Shown here: in pieces, positions 23,909 through 31,386 of the stretch
Position numbering within the stretch: position 1 is the stretch's first letter
How the letters are laid out: each line of letters starts with the position of its first letter
Source: a virus
DNA: 40,103 nt
Reading direction: 5' to 3' (one strand)
Virus record (IMG/VR): IMGVR_UViG_3300028569_000073
Span: 1-40,103 of that record
The notes under the pieces: model-generated
Seen by the model: only the letters and a program-made list of their open reading frames with translations
Databases searched by the model: none
Told to the model about the DNA's origin: nothing
Translations under genes and position numbers: made by a program

Positions 23909-26900
23909 TTAATTGGTTGTTGCTTGACCAAATGAACCAAATTTTGAATTACTTGTTGCCAATAGTTGATTTGCACGTTGACCATCAATGTATACAGCAA
24001 TTTGACCAGATGCCATCATTGATGTTAGTTTATCTAGTTTTTCCAAAACAGCTCTATTACTATCTACAATTGTTGATATCAACAAATCATTACTTTTTCC
24101 AGCCGTTTTTGTTTCACCAGCTGGTTTTGTTGTGGTTTCTTCAGAAACACCTATAATTCTACCTACAAAATTAAATGTTTTTCCAATTGTTTCAGATATA
24201 AATGAACCAATTCCTTTCATTTTTTCCCAAACCTTCTCCAACGCATCAACTATAAATGTAAACGCAGAGCTAAATACATCTTTGAATATTGCAGCTACAT
24301 CGGATACAGCTGATTTTACCAATTGAAACGATTTTTTGAATGGATATGTAAGAACATCAAACAACATATCCATAACAGATTTAATTCCATTAACGATTGA
24401 TAAACCTATTTGTGAAGGGGAAAAGCCTAACCATTCTTTGATTCCTTCATATGCTTTATTAAATCCTTCGATTATTACATCTGGTATTAGGAAAGAAAAT
24501 ATATCTTTTACTCCTGTCCAAAGAGCAGTGACTACTTTTTTCGTACCATCCATAACTTTTCCAAAAAAATTATACACAGATTCGCCAGCGTCAATCATTA
24601 CATCGTAAAAAGAACCAAATACATTTTCTCCAATCCACGCACCTATGTCAACAAACGTTTCTAAAAATGCAGAGTATGCGGCTTTTGCTATACCTTTAAA
24701 TGCTCCAATTAATTTTTCCGAAAAACTTAAATTAGGATTGTTTATAACCTCCATTACATTTTTATAAGATTTGTATAAAAATTCTAAAGCGGCTATAATT
24801 TCTCCTATACCAGATGCCCATTTCAACCCAAATCCAGCAAACTTTAAAATTTTCATTAATTTAGGAAATTGTGATGCGGTGCTGACTAAACTTTTAAATC
24901 CTTTTATAACAGGTTCTATCAAATCTTTAATCGGTTTAAAAATATCCCCAATACCTTTAAATTTTTTTATTAAAAATTCAAATGGTTGTATAGCTTCCGC
25001 TAAAGATCCTTGTAGATATGTTTTTATAAGAGATCCTAGTTTTTGTAATGACCCAAAAGATTTACTTATTTTATTAGGTATATCAAGTATAAAATTATTA
25101 ATAGATTTAATTTTATTCAACAAATCGGTTAATATAGTTATAGTTTTAGTAGAAAAAACATCTATTAATTTATTTACTGTTTCAAGTAAGGCTTTAAAAG
25201 ATTTAAAAGGAAAAGATATAAAGTCTTTAACAACTTTAATTTTTCTAAAAAAATTATCTTTTAAAGCAGTGCCCAGTGTCTTTACATTGCTTAAATCTTT
25301 AATTAGATTTTGTAAATCTAACCCACTTGTCAAATTTACTAACTTCTCCATTGCATCTGTAATAGCCTCTAGTACAGGCAACATTATCTTCATCATTGCT
25401 GCATTTAATCTATCTTGCAATATAACAATTCTTTCTTGATTACTCTTATTTAATAAATTCTTTTCATATTCATCTTGTGCCAATTTACCATTAGTTTTCA
25501 ATAAATTTTGTTTTTCCAATTGAGCTTTAGCAGCGTCTCTAACTTCTTTATTATTGGATGTCAATGCAGATTTCATTCTGTTTTCAGATTCCAACATATC
25601 CTGCAATTCTTTTACACTCTTTCCCGCCGCAGCGGCAAATGCTTCTTGTGCTATTGGATTTAACTGATTGAATTTTATTTTCTTGGCTTGATCTAGTATC
25701 AATTTGTTAGCTTCAACTGTTTTACCTTGGAAAGCTAATCTACGAGCTTCATTAAAATTAATATTTTTACCAATTAATGCACTTGCTTTTAATTCGGCTT
25801 GAATGCTAGTTTCAAAATTTAACAAACTTTTAGATGACTTGGCCATATTGTCTAACGTAGTGCCCATTTGTCTAGCTTGCGCAGCGCCTATAATCAACTC
25901 GTCAGCTGTCTTACCAGCATACATTCGTACATCATCGCTGGCCTCCGCTACATCGGACATCACTTCATCTAATCCGATGCCATATGCAGTAGCTACAGAT
26001 CCAGCGAAACTTAACATACTTTTGTTAGCAATGCCACTTTCACCTTTTATACCACCAATTGTTTTTAAGAATTTAGCACTTTTTTCTTCACTAATATCCA
26101 TTTGTTTAGCCATCATTGAGATGTCTTTAACAATTGTCTTATCCAAAGTATTTATGTAATTAAAAGTTTTTCCAATCGATGATATTGATTTTTTCACATC
26201 ATCCGCTTTTATACCAAATTCTGCTAACTCCACCACTATTTCTCTTATATTAGACTCTATAATTGCAGCGTCAGATCTAAATAGTCCAAATGTCTTTCTA
26301 ATACTAGTTGCTGCTTTATCTATCTGTTTGAATAAGTCATATACATTTCCAAATAAAGTACTTGCGTCTTTTGGAAATTTTAAATCATCGATAAATTTTG
26401 TTCCGCCTATCATTGTAACCAGTTTAAGCGTATCTTTCAGAAAATTATTAGTATTTGCCAAATTAGTATTAGCATCTGATATATTTTTCTTTTCTTCACT
26501 CAATTGTCCATTGATATGTTTATATACTTCTTCTATTTTAGCACCGTCTTTAATCTGAGTTTGTATCATTTTTACGTTGCCGCCTAAAGCTACATTTTGT
26601 AAAAACAAAGAATCCTTCATCTCATTTGCTCTTTTCAATTGTTCCTGAGTTAAAGCACCTGAATCTATAGCATCTTTTAAAGCATCTTCTTGAGAGCTTA
26701 AAATTTTCTGTTGCGTTTGCAATCGTTTATTTTCCAATTGGAAAGATAAATCGTCATACACCAATCCCGCTTTTTTCTTTTCGTCGATTATAGTTGTGAT
26801 TGATGACTGTATACCCGTTAGCTTATTTATTTTAAGTTGCGACTTTTCTTGTTCGCTCAAATTTTTACCTATATCTTCCTCCATAGATTTAATTTTTTCA

Positions 26901-26974
26901 ATTAAATCACGTGATGCACCTAACGTATTAAGTGAGTCGGCTAAAGTTTTCGGATCAAACGGTTGTGCTGCCAT
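23909..26974 (-). CDS. Tape measure protein
   Basis: A 1021-aa protein with the typical tape-measure build. It has long alpha-helical and coiled-coil stretches (about 30-190, rich in Lys, Glu, Gln, Leu), an Ala-rich middle (EAFAAAAGKSVKELQDML) and repeated amphipathic helices. A hydrophobic region near residues 750-785 (FAGFGLKWASGIGEIIAALE) could insert into membrane on ejection. Its length would set tail length at roughly 1.5 angstrom per residue (family knowledge). It lies directly downstream of the frameshifting chaperone pair, as tape measure genes do in most tailed phages. Confidence 0.88.
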   Translation of the reverse strand: MAAQPFDPKTLADSLNTLGASRDLIEKIKSMEEDIGKNLSEQEKSQLKINKLTGIQSSITTIIDEKKKAGLVYDDLSFQLENKRLQTQQKILSSQEDALKDAIDSGALTQEQLKRANEMKDSLFLQNVALGGNVKMIQTQIKDGAKIEEVYKHINGQLSEEKKNISDANTNLANTNNFLKDTLKLVTMIGGTKFIDDLKFPKDASTLFGNVYDLFKQIDKAATSIRKTFGLFRSDAAIIESNIREIVVELAEFGIKADDVKKSISSIGKTFNYINTLDKTIVKDISMMAKQMDISEEKSAKFLKTIGGIKGESGIANKSMLSFAGSVATAYGIGLDEVMSDVAEASDDVRMYAGKTADELIIGAAQARQMGTTLDNMAKSSKSLLNFETSIQAELKASALIGKNINFNEARRLAFQGKTVEANKLILDQAKKIKFNQLNPIAQEAFAAAAGKSVKELQDMLESENRMKSALTSNNKEVRDAAKAQLEKQNLLKTNGKLAQDEYEKNLLNKSNQERIVILQDRLNAAMMKIMLPVLEAITDAMEKLVNLTSGLDLQNLIKDLSNVKTLGTALKDNFFRKIKVVKDFISFPFKSFKALLETVNKLIDVFSTKTITILTDLLNKIKSINNFILDIPNKISKSFGSLQKLGSLIKTYLQGSLAEAIQPFEFLIKKFKGIGDIFKPIKDLIEPVIKGFKSLVSTASQFPKLMKILKFAGFGLKWASGIGEIIAALEFLYKSYKNVMEVINNPNLSFSEKLIGAFKGIAKAAYSAFLETFVDIGAWIGENVFGSFYDVMIDAGESVYNFFGKVMDGTKKVVTALWTGVKDIFSFLIPDVIIEGFNKAYEGIKEWLGFSPSQIGLSIVNGIKSVMDMLFDVLTYPFKKSFQLVKSAVSDVAAIFKDVFSSAFTFIVDALEKVWEKMKGIGSFISETIGKTFNFVGRIIGVSEETTTKPAGETKTAGKSNDLLISTIVDSNRAVLEKLDKLTSMMASGQIAVYIDGQRANQLLATSNSKFGSFGQATTN

Positions 26975-26981
26975 ATAATAT

Positions 26982-26989
26982 ATAAATAT
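26982..26989 (-). promoter_or_regulatory. ATATTTAT box before the tape measure gene
   Basis: The coding strand reads CATATTTATATATTATATGG. The box ends eight bases before the ATG at 26974. Confidence 0.35.
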
Positions 26990-27010
26990 GACAACTATAT
27001 CATTTTAGCA

Positions 27011-27223
27011 CTAAAAAGGCTTATCTACTTTGCCTGACTTTTTAGCTGGTTCTTTGTAACTATCACTTTCTTTGTTCTTTATATTTGCCAATTGAGCATA
27101 ATAAAAATTGCGCAAAAATACAGGCAATTGATACGCAATTTGTACATTTACCGCTCCTTGCGAGAAGTAACTTAACTCAAATATTTGTTTGTGAACTTGA
27201 ACTCTATATTCAGGATTCAGGCC
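27011..27223 (-). CDS. Frameshift extension of the gp26-type tail chaperone (gp51-like position)
   Basis: A 70-codon frame (begins GLNPEYRVQVHKQIFELSYF, ends SGKVDKPF) in the +1 frame relative to the upstream gp26-type gene. It contains no ATG, GTG or TTG positioned as a plausible start and is closed upstream by a TGA at about 27239. It begins exactly at a run of seven T inside the last codons of the upstream gene. This suggests it is translated only as a frameshift extension, giving a fusion of about 339 aa. The FLRNFYYAQLANIKNK helix and the place just before the tape measure match the C-terminal (T) part of G/GT tail assembly chaperones. Confidence 0.7.
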   Translation of the reverse strand, partial: GLNPEYRVQVHKQIFELSYFSQGAVNVQIAYQLPVFLRNFYYAQLANIKNKESDSYKEPAKKSGKVDKPF

Positions 27224-28031
27224 AAAAAAACTGTACCGTCATCGGTACATCCATCCTTTCCACCTCACCACAGTGTTCACAAACAAAGTCAAATCCCATA
27301 TCCAATTCAGGCGCAATTGTTTTAATATAGGATCTCAACGCCATACTGTCCTTTGACAACAATTCATTATCAACAAATTTATTGATAGCGGCTATATCAG
27401 GTTTACCATCAATGCTAACGATCAATCTCTTAAGTCTGGTGGTAACTTCAGCACTGGATTGTTTTTTAATCTTGGTCAACGCTTTAATATCACGTTCAAT
27501 ACTTTCCTGATCACCAGACGTAATGAGTTTAAACGTGATTCGTCTCTTGCTAAATGGAAACTCGAATTCAAATTCATTAGCACCTTTTTCAAACTTACTG
27601 AAATCTACTTCTTTTTCATTTAGTGTGCTTAAATCAATATAAGTTTTGTTTTCGGTGTTACACTTCTTACACTCAATCTTTACTGGACCATATTTATCAC
27701 CATATGCCAATCGTCTAGCAGCAATAAACAAAGCGTTTTTATCAATCATTAATAGGTCTTGGGTTCGTACACCAGGTGTAACAATTAGACCTTCCAACAA
27801 TTTGTCCAACACAGTACCGTTTTTGATGAAATTTTCATTGGTCAGAATATCTTCTTCCCTAGCCGTCATCATCTTTAATTCAATGGTTCCTTTGCTCAAT
27901 GGATTGGATTCATCGTAAAAATAACCCTTTGATGGCAACTCAATTGTTTCAGCTGGATAACTCGTAGCTACAGGAGCAGGAGCAGCTGAATGTTGTTGTT
28001 TTAATTTTTGAATAATAATTTCGTCACTCAT
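27210..28031 (-). CDS. gp26-type T4 baseplate/tail assembly protein
   Basis: A 273-aa protein. After a flexible N-terminus comes TIELPSKGYFYDESNPLSKG, then MMTAREEDILTNENFIKNGTVLDKLLEG, the signature of the T4 baseplate (gp26) family. Two CxxC pairs (CKKC near 124 and CEHC near 255) could bind zinc. The gene lies directly before the tape measure, where siphophages and other myophages keep the tail assembly chaperone G/GT. The 0-frame ends FFWPES. A T7 run there allows a +1 slip into the downstream 70-codon frame. It probably coats the tape measure during tail assembly. Confidence 0.82.
   Translation of the reverse strand: MSDEIIIQKLKQQHSAAPAPVATSYPAETIELPSKGYFYDESNPLSKGTIELKMMTAREEDILTNENFIKNGTVLDKLLEGLIVTPGVRTQDLLMIDKNALFIAARRLAYGDKYGPVKIECKKCNTENKTYIDLSTLNEKEVDFSKFEKGANEFEFEFPFSKRRITFKLITSGDQESIERDIKALTKIKKQSSAEVTTRLKRLIVSIDGKPDIAAINKFVDNELLSKDSMALRSYIKTIAPELDMGFDFVCEHCGEVERMDVPMTVQFFWPES
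27224..27230 (-). promoter_or_regulatory. Candidate +1 frameshift site (T7 run)
   Basis: The minus strand reads CAG TTT TTT TGG in the gp26 frame. A Phe-tRNA on the second TTT can move one base forward onto another TTT with full pairing, after which translation continues GGC CTG AAT in the start-less downstream frame. A -2 slip would reach the same frame. Confidence 0.55.
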
Positions 28032-28080
28032 AACTTTATAACAATATATAGAACTTTATATAACTTTTTAGTTATTATAT

Positions 28081-28989
28081 TTAAGTACTTGCTTGATGTT
28101 TTGCAGCATCATACATCGATTTTTTTGAATCCACAACTTTTTTAGCATTTTTTAAAGAAATGTCTGCCGCTGCCTTTTCTTCTGGAGTTGTAGCCGCAGT
28201 ATATTTTTCATTTGCAACATCATATTTTTCTTCAGCGTCATCTAATTCAGCTTGTCTTTGCACAACTAATGCTAAATTTGCTTTATGTGTCGCTGATTTA
28301 ACTTTAGCTTCATCTTCTTTTAAGATACCCACAATCAACTTCTTTAATAACTTCTTTTGCTTTTCAGTTAATTTACCGCTGGTATTACCCAACTTGTTGT
28401 TTAATATATTATGTATCTTTGGGTTGTAACTTCCGAATAAATCCATAATAAATGCTTTTTGTTGTTCAGGATTTAGCGTCGAGTATTGTGATCTCAATTG
28501 ACTTGCACTTCTTGCAGGTGATCCTAATACTGTAAAATCTGTTGTTGGAACAGTAATTAAGTAACCGCGGTTAATTGCGGGTTCCAATTTACTTTCGTTT
28601 TTTGGCATTGGTTGCAAATATGAAGGAGATCCGTCTTTTTTAACAAAGCTCTTGAATCTTGGATCTTCAGCCATATCTTTTTGACTAACCGCAAAAATAA
28701 TACTATCACGTTCAATATTGATCGGTATCTGATTTGATACACTTTGCAAGTTGTAGTTGTTCTTTACATTTAGTATTTTGTTGGCTGGTATGCCAGTTGC
28801 CATCATCATTTCTTTTTTCTCGTCAAATGAAAAAGGTGACTTTGGCAATTCAATTACCCCCGTTGTGGTTACATATACATCATTGCCACCAAATTTGGTG
28901 CTTAAATAATTATATACACTTTTGTGCCCTGCGTGAAAAGGATGAAATCTACCAGGATAAATGACGAATGTTTTTTTATTAAGTTGCAT
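28081..28989 (-). CDS. HxGH nucleotidyltransferase (NMNAT/cytidylyltransferase-like) with coiled-coil tail
   Basis: Residues 7-25 read FVIYPGRFHPFHAGHKSVY, the nucleotide-binding GxFxPxHxGH motif of the adenylyl/cytidylyltransferase superfamily. GSPARSASQLRS (near 170) fits the second, ISxTxxR-like motif. These enzymes join a nucleotide to a phosphate group, as in NAD or coenzyme A synthesis; the substrate here cannot be told. Residues 215-302 are Lys/Glu/Ala-rich and likely coiled coil. The gene lies between the tail tube and tail chaperone genes, an odd place for a metabolic enzyme. The product may be carried in the virion or simply be co-expressed late. An ATATTTAT box precedes the ATG by seven bases. 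Confidence 0.82.
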   Translation of the reverse strand: MQLNKKTFVIYPGRFHPFHAGHKSVYNYLSTKFGGNDVYVTTTGVIELPKSPFSFDEKKEMMMATGIPANKILNVKNNYNLQSVSNQIPINIERDSIIFAVSQKDMAEDPRFKSFVKKDGSPSYLQPMPKNESKLEPAINRGYLITVPTTDFTVLGSPARSASQLRSQYSTLNPEQQKAFIMDLFGSYNPKIHNILNNKLGNTSGKLTEKQKKLLKKLIVGILKEDEAKVKSATHKANLALVVQRQAELDDAEEKYDVANEKYTAATTPEEKAAADISLKNAKKVVDSKKSMYDAAKHQAST

Positions 28990-28995
28990 ATGTTA

Positions 28996-29003
28996 ATAAA
29001 TAT
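28996..29003 (-). promoter_or_regulatory. ATATTTAT box before the nucleotidyltransferase
   Basis: An exact coding-strand copy ends seven bases before the ATG at 28989, in the 15-base gap after the endonuclease at 29005-30663. Confidence 0.35.
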
Positions 29004-29004
29004 G

Positions 29005-30663
29005 TTATTCTGTTTTTATCCACTCGTATTTCGTGTGACCACAATCCCATATACGATCATATCGATTATTTTTCATATTATCCCATTCACTTAGTGTAAC
29101 ATCATAACTTTTTAATTTCTTTGACAATGTATGTTTTGCAAAACCATATCTGTGCCATCTAATATCATTTCCCAATTCAAAATACCAATAATTTGGTTTG
29201 GTATCTTTTATTTTGGTAAATCCTAATACTTCATATAAGTTACCAACACTATATCTTTTATCAGCATAAGTTATTATTTTATGCGGATTATAGTTTTTAA
29301 TAAAAAATTTTAATAATTTGCCCGCTATACCTACTATTCTTTGATTTGTTGTGAATCTAATTAGTTCATATTGATTTTTATCTTTATTGATATAACCCAA
29401 TGATTTTCTTTTTTTACCAAATGTCATTACCGCAACTAATAAATTATTATGATATGCGCCTAGTTTAATAGATGACGGACAGTCTCCTTGTATATGATTT
29501 TCATTAAGAAACAATTTACAATCATCTATAACTTTAACCACACAATTTCTAGCATATATAGACTTTTCGTTTGATTTGCCTAGAATATGTTTTAATTTGG
29601 TTTTTACAATATTTTTATTGTATACCCATTCGTCTTCAAATATATGAATAAGTCTTATTCCTTTAGATTCACATATTTTTGTTTTATTCAAATGATAATC
29701 TTTATCTTTACCACCACTATTTTCACTGTGCCAATATAACCCGTCATATTCAATTGCTATTTTCTTTTCAGGAATATACACATCCAATTCTAATCCATTA
29801 AGTATACTTCTATCATTTTCAATCAAATCTATATCACCAATTAAACTTTTTACATAATTTACTATTTCTTTTTCATTGTGACTAAAACCAGCAATATACG
29901 GATAACATTTTAAACATCTGGGTAAATGTCCACCATCAATATGATCTTCAAATATATCATTACATTGTTTACATTTAAATTTATATAAATTGTTTTTATC
30001 TGTTGAAATATAATCTTCTTGTGTAAACAATGGAATCGCAACAGTTGATAATTTATGATTTAAAATATTGTCAAAAAATCTTTTTTTAGATTCACTTTTT
30101 GCTAAATCTTTAAAATATTCCGTTTTTGATATATTATCCACTCCATATTTTTCTATACAAGTTGATTTTGCTTTTTCAGCATTAACATATGTTGCACTTC
30201 CATAACGATTTAACTTTGTATTTTTAATTTTATCTACACGGTTAATATCTTTAGAAACATATATACCACTACATTTAGCACCACAACATTTTTGGTTTCT
30301 ATAAATTAGAGATTCAAAGTTTATACTACACACTAAACATTTTTTAGTTTCATAATATAAATGTCTATTTTGTTTATTTTTTTCAATCAGTGTATTTGTT
30401 CTTACACTTACAGTAGATACATTACTACATTTCTTACTACAATATTCACTATAACCAACTATAAATGATTTAAATTTAGTTGAATTATTACAAACTTTAC
30501 ACTTTTTTTCGCCATTTATACTTTTATATAACTTTTCACCAAATGTTTTCCCAGAATACTCCGAATTAATTTTTATATAAAAGTCTTTGTGTTTAGACTT
30601 TATTATTTGAACATAACTATCGGGATTTGATTCTATTATTTTTAGCAGATCTTCTTTTTTCAT
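29005..30663 (-). CDS. Large zinc-finger homing endonuclease downstream of the tail tube gene
   Basis: A 552-aa protein. Three zinc-like Cys clusters (CKVC/CSKKC, CLVC/CCGAKC, CKQC/CLKC) are spread over residues 55-255, with YGVDNxxK-type repeats (RYGSATYVN, KYGVDNISK) between them. The nuclease domain (265-350) has ELDVYIPEKKIAIEYDGLYW with HSE and RLIHIFEDEW, a Vsr-like EDxHD pattern. The last 200 residues resemble a GNAT-like module (NHIQGDCPSSIKLGAY, VLGFTKIKDTKPNYWYF) seen in related phage endonucleases. A GTG two codons upstream is possible, but ATG 30663 is preferred. It is paralogous to the plus-strand gene at 31387-32892. Confidence 0.85.
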   Translation of the reverse strand: MKKEDLLKIIESNPDSYVQIIKSKHKDFYIKINSEYSGKTFGEKLYKSINGEKKCKVCNNSTKFKSFIVGYSEYCSKKCSNVSTVSVRTNTLIEKNKQNRHLYYETKKCLVCSINFESLIYRNQKCCGAKCSGIYVSKDINRVDKIKNTKLNRYGSATYVNAEKAKSTCIEKYGVDNISKTEYFKDLAKSESKKRFFDNILNHKLSTVAIPLFTQEDYISTDKNNLYKFKCKQCNDIFEDHIDGGHLPRCLKCYPYIAGFSHNEKEIVNYVKSLIGDIDLIENDRSILNGLELDVYIPEKKIAIEYDGLYWHSENSGGKDKDYHLNKTKICESKGIRLIHIFEDEWVYNKNIVKTKLKHILGKSNEKSIYARNCVVKVIDDCKLFLNENHIQGDCPSSIKLGAYHNNLLVAVMTFGKKRKSLGYINKDKNQYELIRFTTNQRIVGIAGKLLKFFIKNYNPHKIITYADKRYSVGNLYEVLGFTKIKDTKPNYWYFELGNDIRWHRYGFAKHTLSKKLKSYDVTLSEWDNMKNNRYDRIWDCGHTKYEWIKTE

Positions 30664-30679
30664 ACTCACACTCTCATAT

Positions 30680-30687
30680 ATAAGTAT
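30680..30687 (-). promoter_or_regulatory. ATACTTAT variant box before the endonuclease
   Basis: The coding strand has ATACTTAT 17 bases before ATG 30663. CATACT overlapping this box can pair with AGTATG that includes the start codon (6 bp), giving a small start-hiding hairpin. The same C variant occurs in the loop of the GIY-YIG hairpin. Confidence 0.35.
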
Positions 30688-30708
30688 GAACCATTTTAAA
30701 TTAAAATC

Positions 30709-30742
30709 AATAAAAATCCTTCTAATTTTAGTTAGAAGGATT
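30709..30742 (-). terminator. Rho-independent terminator after the tail tube gene
   Basis: On the minus strand an 11-bp perfect stem (AATCCTTCTAA/TTAGAAGGATT) with a six-base loop is followed by TTTTATTG. It lies 50 bases past the tail tube stop and separates that highly expressed gene from the endonuclease downstream. Confidence 0.82.
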
Positions 30743-30791
30743 ATGAAAATAAAAGTTGATTTATAAAATCTAAAACGACCAGATTGTAATA

Positions 30792-31283
30792 TTAATACTG
30801 AAGAATTGCATAATCGTATGCAATTGATAGGCTGATCATTTGAGCAGCACCATCATCGCTCCAATCCATTTCTTGGAAATCGGCGCTTACGATGAATGAA
30901 CCCACCAACTTCCATTCTTCTACTTTGTCACCAACTGGACCAAGAACGTTGATGGTCAAATCTTTCTTGTAAAAGTCTTGATAACCATCACGGCCGGTAA
31001 CAGATTCGTGATGCAATCGAACCCATTCCATTACAGCTTGCGCACCAGATGGTACAATTGGATCATAAAGTTCCATACTGATTTCATCCCATACACTCTT
31101 ACCTTTGTAGTAAGATTTTGTATTGATATGATCAAGTTCTTTCTTAGCTTGTGTTAGCTTAGGACGATTGACCTTTTTAATAATGAATGATGGAATGCCA
31201 TCAACATAAAGAATAAAACGATTCTTTACTTTTGGTTCAAACGCGGTAGCGAATATTTCACTTGGATTTAGTAGTTCTGCCAT
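30792..31283 (-). CDS. gp19: Tail tube protein (T4 gp19-like)
   Basis: A 163-aa protein, the same length as T4 gp19. It starts MAELLNPSEIFATAFEPKVKNRF and contains FILYVDGIPSFIIKKVNRPKL, VWDEISMELYDPIVPSGAQAV, a KKDLTINVLGPVGDKVEEWKL strand pair and the closing FQEMDWSDDGAAQMISLSIAYD. These are hallmarks of the gp19-type tube subunit, which stacks as hexamer rings to form the inner channel of the contractile tail. It has its own terminator downstream and an ATATTTAT box 23 bases upstream, so it is probably a separate, strongly expressed unit. Homing endonucleases flank it on both sides. Confidence 0.93.
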   Translation of the reverse strand: MAELLNPSEIFATAFEPKVKNRFILYVDGIPSFIIKKVNRPKLTQAKKELDHINTKSYYKGKSVWDEISMELYDPIVPSGAQAVMEWVRLHHESVTGRDGYQDFYKKDLTINVLGPVGDKVEEWKLVGSFIVSADFQEMDWSDDGAAQMISLSIAYDYAILQY

Positions 31284-31305
31284 AAATTAAATACCTTTCT
31301 TTATA

Positions 31306-31313
31306 ATAAATAT
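31306..31313 (-). promoter_or_regulatory. ATATTTAT box before the tail tube gene
   Basis: The coding strand reads TAATATTTATTATAAAGAAAGG, with the box 23 bases before the ATG at 31283. A weak GAAAGG purine stretch follows it. Of all copies, this one has the spacing best suited to a promoter -10 element. Confidence 0.42.
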
Positions 31314-31386
31314 TAAAATTTTTATTTTATTTGATTTATTTGAAATATATATTAATATATATCTATGTATGAGCCAAAGGTAAATT

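Noticed and set aside
24771-25439. A 222-codon plus-strand frame inside the tape measure gene
   Set aside because: It is antisense to a well-supported coding frame, has no recognisable domain, and its composition mirrors the opposite strand.
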